Assembly (NCBI GenBank): GCA_045647885.1
Contig: JAZRMX010000015.1
Location: 20,227 to 84,226 of the forward strand
DNA length: 64,000 nt
From: HGM04593 sp045647885
Lineage (GTDB): Bacteria > Bacteroidota > Bacteroidia > Bacteroidales > Bacteroidaceae
Direction: 5' to 3'
The notes below the pieces were generated by a model, which saw nothing but the letters and a program-made list of their open reading frames with translations, had not been told where the DNA came from and did no database searches. Position 1 is the stretch's first letter; each line of letters begins with the position of its first letter. The position numbers and the translations under genes were made by a program. Shown one piece after another: positions 49,862 through 58,463 of this stretch.

Positions 49862-52404
49862 TATTTTATCAATCTTTCGGGATAAATATCGTTCCACCAA
49901 CGGGCATCGTTCTTGAGCCAACGCTCAAACCACGCCATAATACTGTTGTGCCACAAAATGCGCTTGGGAACATCGGCAATAAAATGATCCTCGCCATCGA
50001 CACGGATAAACTCAACGGTTTTACCCAAAACACGCAAAGCGTTATACAACTGAATACTCTCGCCTACAGGCACATTAGTATCGGCTGTACCGTGAAGAAG
50101 CAAAAGAGGAGTATTTATTTTGTCGGCATTAAAGAGCGAACCTTGCTTGATGAAAAGTTCGGGATTGTTCCAGGGATAGCTCTGCGCTGCAGCCACGGCG
50201 TTGTAACCAACGCCCCAATAACCCTCGCCCCAATAGCTTGCGACATTACTGATACCGGCGTGCGATGCTGCTGCCGCAAAAATATCGGTGCGTGTCTGCA
50301 AATATTGAGTCATAAAACCACCATACGAAGCACCAAGGCAACCAATGTGTTCAGCATCGACATACTCAAACTCCTTGCAGAAAGTTTTTGTACCCTCTAT
50401 AATATCGTCGGCAGTACGCTGTCCCCAAGCATTTACGTGACGAGCCGAGAACTCCTGACCATAACCGATGGTACCGCTGGGGTTCACAACAAGTGTCACA
50501 TAACCGCGTGACGAGAAAAGTTGCGCGGCGTAAGGGTTGTCCATATTCTGAACGGTGGGAGTTGTACCACCATAGTAATAAACAATAAGAGGATATTTCT
50601 TTGTAGCATCGAACGAGGGAGGGAGGCAATAATAAGCATCAATCTCAGTACCATCCGATGCGGTGAAAGACCAATCGTGTATAGTTCCCATCTCTATTTT
50701 CTCGAGATTCTTGGCATAAGGATCGGCGATGAGAGTACTCTTGCCCTTACGCACATCGCAGAGATAAGCAGCAGGTCTGCTGCTTGCCGTTACGCTTATA
50801 TATGCGGCAGTTGTAGCTCTGCTGCCTATTGAGAATGAACGAACACACTCGCCTGTCAAAGGCAACTTGTCAAACGACTTCTTTGCAGGGTTGTAAGAGT
50901 ATACTGGCTCACGGTCGCGGTCGCTGGTCTTGAAGTATACACAACCATCCTTGCGGCTCCAGCACAAGAACTGCACAGTGGGAGCAAAGTCCTTTGTTAT
51001 AGGCTCTATACTCTTGTCGGAACGGTCAAGAATGAATGCCTGTGTATCATAATTGTTTGCAATGGGGTGTGCTCCGCAGTTCTTGCCTATACCACCGAAA
51101 GCCTCGGGACCACCGGTAAGGAGCACCTTTGAAGCGTCGGGAGAGAAACGGGCAACACCACCGAAAAAGTATTCATCGACAAAGAGAGTATCCACAGCAA
51201 GTGTCTGCACATCCATACAGAAAAGTGAATTCTTGCTGAAAGGCCATTTGTCATCATCGGGTTCACCGCAAGAATAGAGGATGTAACGGCTGTCGTCACT
51301 TATATCACACAAATTTGTAGAGCGCAAGCCCACTGTCAAACGCTCACGCACACCTGTTTCAAGGTCGTAACGCCATATAAAGCCACGACCACGGGTTCCG
51401 GGAATGCGGTCGCCACGGTTAAGGAGGCGATGCACGGGAGCCTTGTCACCCTCAACCTGCTCTGTTATCACGAAGTAAAGGGATTTTTCGTCGGGAGCCC
51501 AACGGAATGAACCGCCGGGAACGTGGTCGGCAACAATAGTCTCCTCGAGGGTCGCAGGGTTCACAAGGATAATCTTCTCACCCTCGTCAGACACAGCCTT
51601 GTAATACAGTTGCGAGGTAAGAGGTGTCCACGAAGGAACTTTACTACCCGCAGGATATGTGGTGATATTCTTACCACTCTTAACATCACTCAACGCTGTG
51701 TACGAGTTAGCACGCTGGGCATTATGGAACTCCTGGTATGTGGTAAGGAGATAACGGCCATCGGGCGAGATGCTTACCGACTGAATGTAATTGCCGTATA
51801 TAGTCTGTGGCAGGAGATAACGGCTTTTAAGGTCGGGAGCACAAGCGATATTTGTGATGCTGTCGCCATCGGTTGTTATTACAGCTTTAAGAGCCGGAGC
51901 GCAAGAATCGTTCTCGGTAACCAGCATCTTCACCGCCACGTTATAAAGAGTCTGCGGCTCCATACGCAATGGGAACTCGCAAGAACCGGCATTTTTCAAA
52001 GAATCCTCCACGCTTATTTTGTCCTTCTTCATCGCACCGTCTACATACACCTCAAAGCGAGAAGGAGATGTAAACTTCAGTTTAGCATTGGCAAAACGGT
52101 CGGCACGCAAGCCAGCTGTAAACACATAAATATTATTACCGGCAGCTTTTTCAAGCTTAAAGAAGCCAGTAGAGTCACAGTCGAGAATTACAGCCTCATC
52201 GCTGTCCAATGCAAGCGGTGTGTGTGTTTTCATCATAATTTTTGCTGCATCGTGTTTCTTGCCCTTTGTGTCAACAGAGTCGGTAAAAAGAGCGCAACGC
52301 ACCTTTGCAGGAGGAAGCAGCTTCATACGGGTAAAATCATCGGCTTTTGCCACCACTGTAGCAAGCATACACGCCATTAAAGCGTAAAAAAGTCGGTTCT
52401 TCAT
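49861..52404 (-). CDS. S9-family prolyl oligopeptidase-like peptidase
   Basis: An exported serine peptidase of 847 residues with a signal peptide (MKNRLFYALMACMLATVVAKA). A seven-bladed beta-propeller region (about 190-560) carries DPP-like repeats such as SISPDGRYLLTTYQ. The alpha/beta hydrolase domain holds the nucleophile in GASYGGF (about S693), the acid in GTADTNVPVG (about D775) and the histidine in DGEDHFI (about H807). It should trim peptides in the periplasm or at the surface, as DPP4-like enzymes of Bacteroidota do. It is coupled to DUF456 downstream. Confidence 0.9.
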   Translation of the reverse strand: MKNRLFYALMACMLATVVAKADDFTRMKLLPPAKVRCALFTDSVDTKGKKHDAAKIMMKTHTPLALDSDEAVILDCDSTGFFKLEKAAGNNIYVFTAGLRADRFANAKLKFTSPSRFEVYVDGAMKKDKISVEDSLKNAGSCEFPLRMEPQTLYNVAVKMLVTENDSCAPALKAVITTDGDSITNIACAPDLKSRYLLPQTIYGNYIQSVSISPDGRYLLTTYQEFHNAQRANSYTALSDVKSGKNITTYPAGSKVPSWTPLTSQLYYKAVSDEGEKIILVNPATLEETIVADHVPGGSFRWAPDEKSLYFVITEQVEGDKAPVHRLLNRGDRIPGTRGRGFIWRYDLETGVRERLTVGLRSTNLCDISDDSRYILYSCGEPDDDKWPFSKNSLFCMDVQTLAVDTLFVDEYFFGGVARFSPDASKVLLTGGPEAFGGIGKNCGAHPIANNYDTQAFILDRSDKSIEPITKDFAPTVQFLCWSRKDGCVYFKTSDRDREPVYSYNPAKKSFDKLPLTGECVRSFSIGSRATTAAYISVTASSRPAAYLCDVRKGKSTLIADPYAKNLEKIEMGTIHDWSFTASDGTEIDAYYCLPPSFDATKKYPLIVYYYGGTTPTVQNMDNPYAAQLFSSRGYVTLVVNPSGTIGYGQEFSARHVNAWGQRTADDIIEGTKTFCKEFEYVDAEHIGCLGASYGGFMTQYLQTRTDIFAAAASHAGISNVASYWGEGYWGVGYNAVAAAQSYPWNNPELFIKQGSLFNADKINTPLLLLHGTADTNVPVGESIQLYNALRVLGKTVEFIRVDGEDHFIADVPKRILWHNSIMAWFERWLKNDARWWNDIYPERLIK

Positions 52405-52466
52405 TATTTTATCTTTTTAAAATATAGTCAAGGATTATTCTGCACTGCCCTTAATGCGCAGTTTTG

Positions 52467-52474
52467 CAAATATA
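52467..52474 (-). promoter_or_regulatory. -7 box of the S9 peptidase gene (TATATTTG)
   Basis: A perfect TAnnTTTG on the minus strand followed by C lies 62 bases upstream of the ATG. Confidence 0.5.
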
Positions 52475-52548
52475 ATATTTTAGCAAATAATTATATAGAT
52501 AAATATTAAATAAAATGCCTTTTTATTTTAAGACTCCGAATATTTGGA

Positions 52549-52556
52549 TATTTTTG
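52549..52556 (+). promoter_or_regulatory. -7 box of the large GH20 gene (TATTTTTG)
   Basis: TATTTTTG followed by C matches the consensus and lies 46 bases upstream of the ATG at 52603. Confidence 0.5.
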
Positions 52557-52602
52557 CAGAAAATGCAGTCATATCATTTGTAAAAACAAAAAACCAAAAA
52601 AT

Positions 52603-55600
52603 ATGAAAAAAATCACACTCTGTCTAATTGCTTTATGTTTAAGCTTTTCGAGTTATGTTCTTGCCGACAGCACGATTAACCTTACACCCACGCCCAAAAG
52701 CTTGACAAAAAGCAGCGGTAAACTTACGTTGCCTTCAACTTTTGGAATTAACACAAACAACCTGCCCGACAGCATTGTTGCCGAAGCTGAAAAATTTGCA
52801 GCGGTAATTGAGAAAGTTACCGGCTACACTGTAACTATCGGCAATGGCGAGGGATTGATAAACCTGTCGAAGTACAACAGCGGCGAGAGTATCGGCGACG
52901 AAGGATACAAGCTCGACATTACCACCGAGAAGATAAACATTTCGGCAAACACCACAGCCGGTTTCTACTATGCTTTCCAGAGTATCAAAAAAATGCTCCC
53001 CGCCTGCGTAATGGCCGAGGTAAAGGATACAAAAGTTACGGAATTCTCTTTGCCCGCAGTGAGCATCACCGATGCTCCCCGTTTCGAGTACCGCGGCTTT
53101 ATGCTCGACGTGAGTCGCCACTACTTCACCCTCGACGAGATCAAGCGTATGATAGACGTGATGTCATACTACAAAATGAACCGCTTCCACTGGCACCTCA
53201 CCGACGACCAGGGCTGGCGCATAGAGATAAAAAAATATCCCCGCCTTACAACCATCGGAGCAGTGCGCCACAACTCGTGGAGCGTAGACCCCACATACGG
53301 CGGTTATTACACCAACGAGCCCTACGGCCCCTACTTCTACACCCAGGACGAAGCACGCGAAATTGTAGCATACGCAAAAGAGCGCCACATTGAGGTTGTG
53401 CCCGAGGTTGAGTTCCCCGGACACTCTTGCGCAGCCGTTACTGCCTACCCCGAATATAGCTGCTACCCCAACGGCAGCCACAGCGTACAGGTAAACGGTG
53501 GTATTTTCAGCGACGTGCTCAACGTTGGTAGCAAAGCCACCCTGCAATTTGCAAAAGACATTCTCGACGAGATAACCGAGATATTCCCCTACTACCAGAT
53601 ACACATAGGTGGCGACGAGACACCCACCTCGGCTTGGCAGAACAACGCGGAGTGCCAGGCAATGATGGAGGAAAAAGGATTCTCTAACATACGCGAGCTG
53701 CAATCGAACTTTGTGCGACAACTGTCCGACCACCTCTCTCAGAAAGAGGGTGACAAAAAACGCAGTATCATTATGTGGAACGAGAGCCTCACAGCAAGCG
53801 GTACAAACGACGAATTGATAAAAGGTACCGGAGGTATGATGATGTGCTGGGAGAGCGGACAGGTACAGCCCTGCGCCCTTAAAGCTGCACAATATGGTAT
53901 GAAGTCGGTAATCACCCCTTGGGGCCCCTACTACATCAACCGCAAGCAGAGCACCGACCCCGGAGAACCCACCGGAGCAGGATATGGTGACGACACCGTG
54001 GAGAAGACATATAACTACGTGCCCGTGCCCACAAGCGTACCCGCAGAATTGCAGAAATACTATGTAGGCGTGCAGGGAACCTTCTGGACCGAACACGTAC
54101 AGAGCAACTATCTGCTCGAATACCTCGCCCTTCCCCGCCTTATCGCCATTGCCGAAACAGGCTGGACACCGGCTGCGAAGAAGAACTTCACAGACTTCTG
54201 CGAGCGCATAACAAAAGATACCCTTCTTCTTGATTACAACAACTACGAATATGGCCGTCACTACATAAACGACGGAAAAGACAACTCAAAAGTTATGCCC
54301 GAAAGCTCAACCGAGGAGAAGAAAGTGTGGTACCGCATAATAACCACCGCCACCGACAACCGCGCCGGCAAATGTATTGAGCTGTTGCGCGAGGGTTCAC
54401 CCACCATCGGCACCGGTAACTCACGCGCCAACCGTTTGTGGAACGGTGTTGTAGCACAGGAGGGAGAAGCTGCATACGACTACCAGCTCTGGGCTTGGAT
54501 GGAAGACCCCAATAACCCCGGCCACTACGCAATGGTGTGCAAAGCCAAGCCCAATGGTTCGGTAAAGAGCACCCCCACAGCAGAAAACAACACAGGCCGC
54601 TGGGATTACGACGACAGTAAACGTCATTACGATTTTGTTCTTGGCGACAGAGCATACGCAGCCAACGGCAGCAACTACAACTACAGCATACGCAGTACCA
54701 AAGTGTCAAACACCAATATGTGTATGAACTTTGCAGGCCCCGGACAGACCAACTCAATAAACCTGTGGAGCGACCCTGCCGACGGTAACGGCGGTATCTG
54801 GGAATTCAGACCAATAGCCACACAGGCACCTATCGTTGTGGACTATCCCGAAAAAGGCAGTTTTGTACGCATAGCCAACAATGTTGAGAGATTCAACGGC
54901 TGGGCAATTATAGACGACGGCAAAGCAACAGCCACAGCCGCCGCAGCCGAGTATGCAGCCGACGTATGGGAGATTGTAACAGCAACAGCCACCGACGCGG
55001 GACAGAACATAACCCTGCGCAACGTAGCTACCGGCCGTTACATCTCGGGAACAAGCGCGCCTATCGCGCTTGGCACAACAGCTGCAACCCTCACAAACGT
55101 GTATAACCCCCTCACCGGCGATTTCACCATCAATGCAGGCAGCAGGGCCATATTTCCTATGCCCGAGCGTTCAACCACCAACCCCAACACTTTGAACACC
55201 GGTGGTATCTACCCACAAGGTTCAGCCTGGAAGTACGAAAAGGCATACCAGATAACATACAATTGTTACGACACCAACAACAAGCTCATTGGAACATATT
55301 ACCAGGCAGCCAAGGCTGGAGAAAACTACACCTGTAAAGCCCCCGAGATTGCTAACCACACAGCAAAAGAGTACGAAATTACAAGCTCGGCAACAGCGCC
55401 TGTTTTCCCCAACATTTCGGCACACCAGACTGTAAAGGTAATCTACGAGCGCACCTCATACAATATTACATATATCTGTAAAGAGGCACGCGGAGGCCTC
55501 ATCGGCGAGTACAGCAACGCTTGTACCATAGGCGAAGCCTTCAACGTGGAGTACCCCGAGATAGAATTCTTCACCTTCGAGGAGTGCGAAACACCCGAGG

Positions 55601-56424
55601 GTATTTTCACACCCACCGCCGACACCACCATCGAGGTTATCTACACCACTGAGGGTAAATGCGGATTCAAAGCAGTGGGCAACCCCGTGACAAGCGTTAA
55701 GAGTGGTACAAGCTACCTCATACGCAACGCGCACAACGAAACAAGCCGCAGCGGCTACGTTTCGGTAAAGAACATTGGTGGCGAGGTAACCACAACAAAC
55801 GGTGTGAACGAAGGAGAGCCTAAATATATATGGAGCCTTACAAGCAAAGGCAACGGCTATACCATCGGTAACGAATATGGTTGCTACATACCCGCGCTCA
55901 ACCGTGGAGGACGCATATATGCAGCCGAAACAGGCGATACCTTTACCTTCGCACTGAACGACGACGGCACAACCTTTGCCATCAAGGGTAGCAACGGTTA
56001 CTACTGGAACGCCAACGCCAACAACACCCTCACCGGCTGGGACGGCGGACACCCCATAATGCTTTACGAGTATTACGTACTCCCATACTTCACCGTTACA
56101 TACAACTGTGTAGACAGCGAGGGCAACACTCTGCTGAGAGGTTCAACCGAGGTTAAGGCAGGAGATTCATACAACCTGATAATCCCCGAGTTTGACGAAT
56201 TCAATACAATTGTCACCGATGCAGTCTACGAAGAGCTGGCAAAAGTTTCAAAGAATATCACTGTCACCATCACATACAGCAACGGCTCAACAAGTGTTGA
56301 TAGCATTGTAGCCGAAAAGATAAACGACAACATCTATTACGACATTTACGGTCGCCCGCACAAAACACCCGTAATTAGCGGAATCTACATTTACAACGGT
56401 AAAAAAATCTTTATAAAAAAATAG
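52603..56424 (+). CDS. Large multidomain GH20 beta-N-acetylhexosaminidase with MucBP-like modules and sorting tail
   Basis: A 1273-residue secreted enzyme with a signal peptide (ITLCLIALCLSFSSYVLA). A GH20b domain (about 25-150) leads into the catalytic barrel (about 155-540) with YRGFMLDVSRHYF, FHWHLTDDQGWRIEI and the catalytic pair in HIGGDETPTSAW (about 339-340). Behind it lie beta-trefoil-like modules (about 570-880), two MucBP-like repeats (about 885-1020, opening ITYNCYDTNNKLIGTYY), another lectin-like module (about 1025-1160) and a third short repeat. The end, YYDIYGRPHKTPVISGIYI followed by a Lys-rich stub, resembles a T9SS sorting tail. It probably removes terminal HexNAc from bound mucin-type glycans. 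The next gene starts 5 bases later. Confidence 0.9.
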   Translation: MKKITLCLIALCLSFSSYVLADSTINLTPTPKSLTKSSGKLTLPSTFGINTNNLPDSIVAEAEKFAAVIEKVTGYTVTIGNGEGLINLSKYNSGESIGDEGYKLDITTEKINISANTTAGFYYAFQSIKKMLPACVMAEVKDTKVTEFSLPAVSITDAPRFEYRGFMLDVSRHYFTLDEIKRMIDVMSYYKMNRFHWHLTDDQGWRIEIKKYPRLTTIGAVRHNSWSVDPTYGGYYTNEPYGPYFYTQDEAREIVAYAKERHIEVVPEVEFPGHSCAAVTAYPEYSCYPNGSHSVQVNGGIFSDVLNVGSKATLQFAKDILDEITEIFPYYQIHIGGDETPTSAWQNNAECQAMMEEKGFSNIRELQSNFVRQLSDHLSQKEGDKKRSIIMWNESLTASGTNDELIKGTGGMMMCWESGQVQPCALKAAQYGMKSVITPWGPYYINRKQSTDPGEPTGAGYGDDTVEKTYNYVPVPTSVPAELQKYYVGVQGTFWTEHVQSNYLLEYLALPRLIAIAETGWTPAAKKNFTDFCERITKDTLLLDYNNYEYGRHYINDGKDNSKVMPESSTEEKKVWYRIITTATDNRAGKCIELLREGSPTIGTGNSRANRLWNGVVAQEGEAAYDYQLWAWMEDPNNPGHYAMVCKAKPNGSVKSTPTAENNTGRWDYDDSKRHYDFVLGDRAYAANGSNYNYSIRSTKVSNTNMCMNFAGPGQTNSINLWSDPADGNGGIWEFRPIATQAPIVVDYPEKGSFVRIANNVERFNGWAIIDDGKATATAAAAEYAADVWEIVTATATDAGQNITLRNVATGRYISGTSAPIALGTTAATLTNVYNPLTGDFTINAGSRAIFPMPERSTTNPNTLNTGGIYPQGSAWKYEKAYQITYNCYDTNNKLIGTYYQAAKAGENYTCKAPEIANHTAKEYEITSSATAPVFPNISAHQTVKVIYERTSYNITYICKEARGGLIGEYSNACTIGEAFNVEYPEIEFFTFEECETPEGIFTPTADTTIEVIYTTEGKCGFKAVGNPVTSVKSGTSYLIRNAHNETSRSGYVSVKNIGGEVTTTNGVNEGEPKYIWSLTSKGNGYTIGNEYGCYIPALNRGGRIYAAETGDTFTFALNDDGTTFAIKGSNGYYWNANANNTLTGWDGGHPIMLYEYYVLPYFTVTYNCVDSEGNTLLRGSTEVKAGDSYNLIIPEFDEFNTIVTDAVYEELAKVSKNITVTITYSNGSTSVDSIVAEKINDNIYYDIYGRPHKTPVISGIYIYNGKKIFIKK

Positions 56425-56429
56425 CAAAA

Positions 56430-56687
56430 ATGGCAAAAATAATATACAAGACCCGCGGCACCTGCTCGCAATTCATAGAGGTGGAGGGAGAGAACGGACA
56501 AATTACAAACGTCACCTTCTACGGCGGTTGCGACGGAAACCTGCAAGGCATAGCAAAATTGGTTAAAGGTATGAAGTACAACGAGGTTATCGAACGCCTC
56601 AACGGTATAAGCTGTAACGGTAAGTCCACATCGTGCCCCGACCAATTGTGTCGCGCTGTGGAGCAGCTTATGCTAGAAGATAAGTAA
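56430..56687 (+). CDS. TSCPD-domain protein (TIGR03905 family)
   Basis: An 85-residue protein with the signature CNGKSTSCPDQLCRAVEQ at the C-terminus and YKTRGTCSQFIEVE at the start. The cysteines suggest metal or cluster binding. The domain also occurs at the end of vitamin-B12-dependent ribonucleotide reductases, but the free-standing form has no assigned function. It begins 5 bases after the GH20 stop and 8 before the FKBP gene, so it is co-transcribed with both. Confidence 0.88.
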   Translation: MAKIIYKTRGTCSQFIEVEGENGQITNVTFYGGCDGNLQGIAKLVKGMKYNEVIERLNGISCNGKSTSCPDQLCRAVEQLMLEDK

Positions 56688-56695
56688 CTTAAACT

Positions 56696-57109
56696 ATGGC
56701 AAAGAAGATACGCAACAACGAATACCGCGCGCGCAACGAGGAGTTTATGAAAGCACTGCACGAGAGTGACGAGCAGTACTACGAAATTTCACAAGGCGTG
56801 CTCTGCAAGATAATAGAAAGCGGTACTGGAGACAAGTGCCCCAGAGCCAACAGCGTTGTAACCGTTCACTATAAAGGCTCGCTAATAAACGGCAAGGTAT
56901 TCGACAGCAGTTACGAGCGTGGCTACCCCGAGGCATTCCGCCTGGGCGACCTCATAACCGGCTGGCAGATTGCACTCACACAGATGCACGTGGGCGACAA
57001 ATGGGTTGTATACATACCATGGGAATTAGGTTACGGCAAACAGGGTAACGGAAACATTCCCGGGTACTCCACCCTTATATTTGAAATGGAACTTGTAGCA
57101 ATTATGTAA
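56696..57109 (+). CDS. FKBP-type peptidyl-prolyl cis-trans isomerase
   Basis: A 137-residue isomerase that speeds proline isomerisation in folding proteins. The FKBP core is VTVHYKGSLINGKVFDSSY followed by ITGWQIALTQMHVGDKWVVYIPWELGYG, with the aromatic pocket intact. There is no signal peptide, and the N-terminus is charged (AKKIRNNEYRARNEEFMK), so it is probably cytosolic. It lies between the TSCPD and DUF4250 genes. Confidence 0.92.
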   Translation: MAKKIRNNEYRARNEEFMKALHESDEQYYEISQGVLCKIIESGTGDKCPRANSVVTVHYKGSLINGKVFDSSYERGYPEAFRLGDLITGWQIALTQMHVGDKWVVYIPWELGYGKQGNGNIPGYSTLIFEMELVAIM

Positions 57110-57120
57110 AAAAGTACAGT

Positions 57121-57297
57121 ATGGAATTACCTGACGACCCTATGATGCTTTACAGCACAATAAATATGAAGCTACGCGACTTTTACGGCTCGCTCGACGA
57201 GTTGTGTGCCGACCTCGATGTGTCGCGCACAGAAATTGAGGAAAAACTGCGTGCCGCAGGCTTCGAGTATAACGAAGAGCTGAATAAGTTCTGGTAA
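57121..57297 (+). CDS. DUF4250 small protein
   Basis: A 58-residue protein starting MELPDDPMMLYSTINMKLRD and ending FEYNEELNKFW. This is the typical DUF4250 pattern of a Pro/Asp/Met opening, an acidic helix (SLDELCADLDVSRTEIEEKL) and an NKFW end. The function is unknown. It is 11 bases behind the FKBP gene, the last gene of the GH20-TSCPD-FKBP unit, and is short enough to be missed by ORF filters. Confidence 0.87.
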   Translation: MELPDDPMMLYSTINMKLRDFYGSLDELCADLDVSRTEIEEKLRAAGFEYNEELNKFW

Positions 57298-57318
57298 AAT
57301 ATATTTAGAATAAAGTTG

Positions 57319-57346
57319 TAGGGCTATCCGTTTGGATAGCCCTACG
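57319..57346 (+). terminator. Terminator behind DUF4250
   Basis: GTAGGGCTATCC pairs with GGATAGCCCTAC around GTTT and is followed by a short T-rich stretch. Confidence 0.75.
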
Positions 57347-57398
57347 CTTTGCTAGGGATTGAATAAAAAGAACCTTTATAGTCAATCTCGATTTTATT

Positions 57399-58274
57399 CT
57401 AAAAACGCCCTAAGGTTATATCAAGATAAAGGCGCAGACCATCAATGGTATTGGGGAAGCAGATGCGCCCACCCGATGCACGGAACATCTTTTCCATAGA
57501 AATAGAGATATTGCGTTCGTGAGAGGGGAAGCGTTCATAGTCGGGGGTAATTACTTGCAAGGCAGCACCGCCCACACCCAACATTTCACAAAAACAGCAA
57601 GCAGTCTCATAAGTGTTCACAATATTTTCGGCACCAAAATTGTATACACCGCCCTGTATTGTAAACGTTATAGGCAGATACTCCACAACCTCCTTTATCC
57701 ACGTTATTCCACGATACTCACGCACGGGAACGGCAAGAGGCTTGCGCTCCTCAATAGCAGTGGCTATATTATAGACAAAATCGTTATGATTGGGAAGCTC
57801 ATCGCGACGGGCATCATACATCCAGGTTGCACGCAATATCACAGCTCGGGGAGAAATTTCGGCAATGCGTTGCTCGGCTTCAAGTTTGTGACGGCCGTAA
57901 ACATTCTCGGGAGCAACCTCAACATCTTCGCTCAAAAGCCCTAACGAAGTGTTGCCGTTATATACCTGGTCGGAAGAGAAAAAGACAAATTTTGCACCGC
58001 ACGCAACTGCTGCACGGGCAAGTTTCACAGCACCCTCCACATTAACTCTGTAACTCTCGTCGGGATGCTGCTCGCAATACCAGGTATTCGATATTGCTGC
58101 AAGATGCAGCACCACATCGGGGCTGTTATTCTGCATATAACGCTCCACCGAAGCAGCATCGGTAATATCCATCTCGCCGTGCGAAGGAGTGAGCAATATA
58201 TATTCGTTGCACCAACGTTTTACAAAACGGCTGCCCACAACGCCACTGGCACCTGTAACAAGAACTTTCTGCAT
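57399..58274 (-). CDS. SDR sugar-nucleotide reductase, RmlD-like
   Basis: A 291-residue NAD(P)-dependent protein with the Rossmann loop GASGVVGSRF, the Tyr-Lys pair of the extended SDR type in YGRHKLEAE, and LHLAAISNTWYCEQHP and SSDQVYNG as RmlD-like blocks. RmlD makes dTDP-L-rhamnose, but no other rml gene is near, so the substrate is uncertain. It is alone between a terminator and the divergent sdaA. Confidence 0.8.
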   Translation of the reverse strand: MQKVLVTGASGVVGSRFVKRWCNEYILLTPSHGEMDITDAASVERYMQNNSPDVVLHLAAISNTWYCEQHPDESYRVNVEGAVKLARAAVACGAKFVFFSSDQVYNGNTSLGLLSEDVEVAPENVYGRHKLEAEQRIAEISPRAVILRATWMYDARRDELPNHNDFVYNIATAIEERKPLAVPVREYRGITWIKEVVEYLPITFTIQGGVYNFGAENIVNTYETACCFCEMLGVGGAALQVITPDYERFPSHERNISISMEKMFRASGGRICFPNTIDGLRLYLDITLGRF

Positions 58275-58295
58275 AATTCAAATTCGTTTATATCG

Positions 58296-58303
58296 CGAAG
58301 ATA
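58296..58303 (-). promoter_or_regulatory. -7 box of the SDR gene (TATCTTCG)
   Basis: TATCTTCG followed by C lies 21 bases before the ATG at 58274; GTTG sits 20 bases further upstream. Confidence 0.45.
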
Positions 58304-58433
58304 AGAAATTTTATTACATATAACAACTGCGGGCAACAAAGCGCCCACCTTTTACCAAAGGAATATTCAACAACAAATGGAGGATTTTTAAATATTAGTC
58401 ACACATTCTTGTCAAGTTTTCGCAATAAAATAT

Positions 58434-58441
58434 TATTTTCG
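58434..58441 (+). promoter_or_regulatory. -7 box of sdaA (TATTTTCG)
   Basis: TATTTTCG followed by C lies 22 bases before the sdaA ATG. Confidence 0.45.
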
Positions 58442-58463
58442 CACATAAACTAACAGGAATAAT

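Noticed and set aside
53164..54261. A 365-codon open frame antisense to the large GH20 gene
   Set aside because: It mirrors a strongly coding, high-GC gene; the translation is Cys/Val/Tyr-rich with no family resemblance and no promoter. The GH20 motifs on the plus strand are unambiguous.
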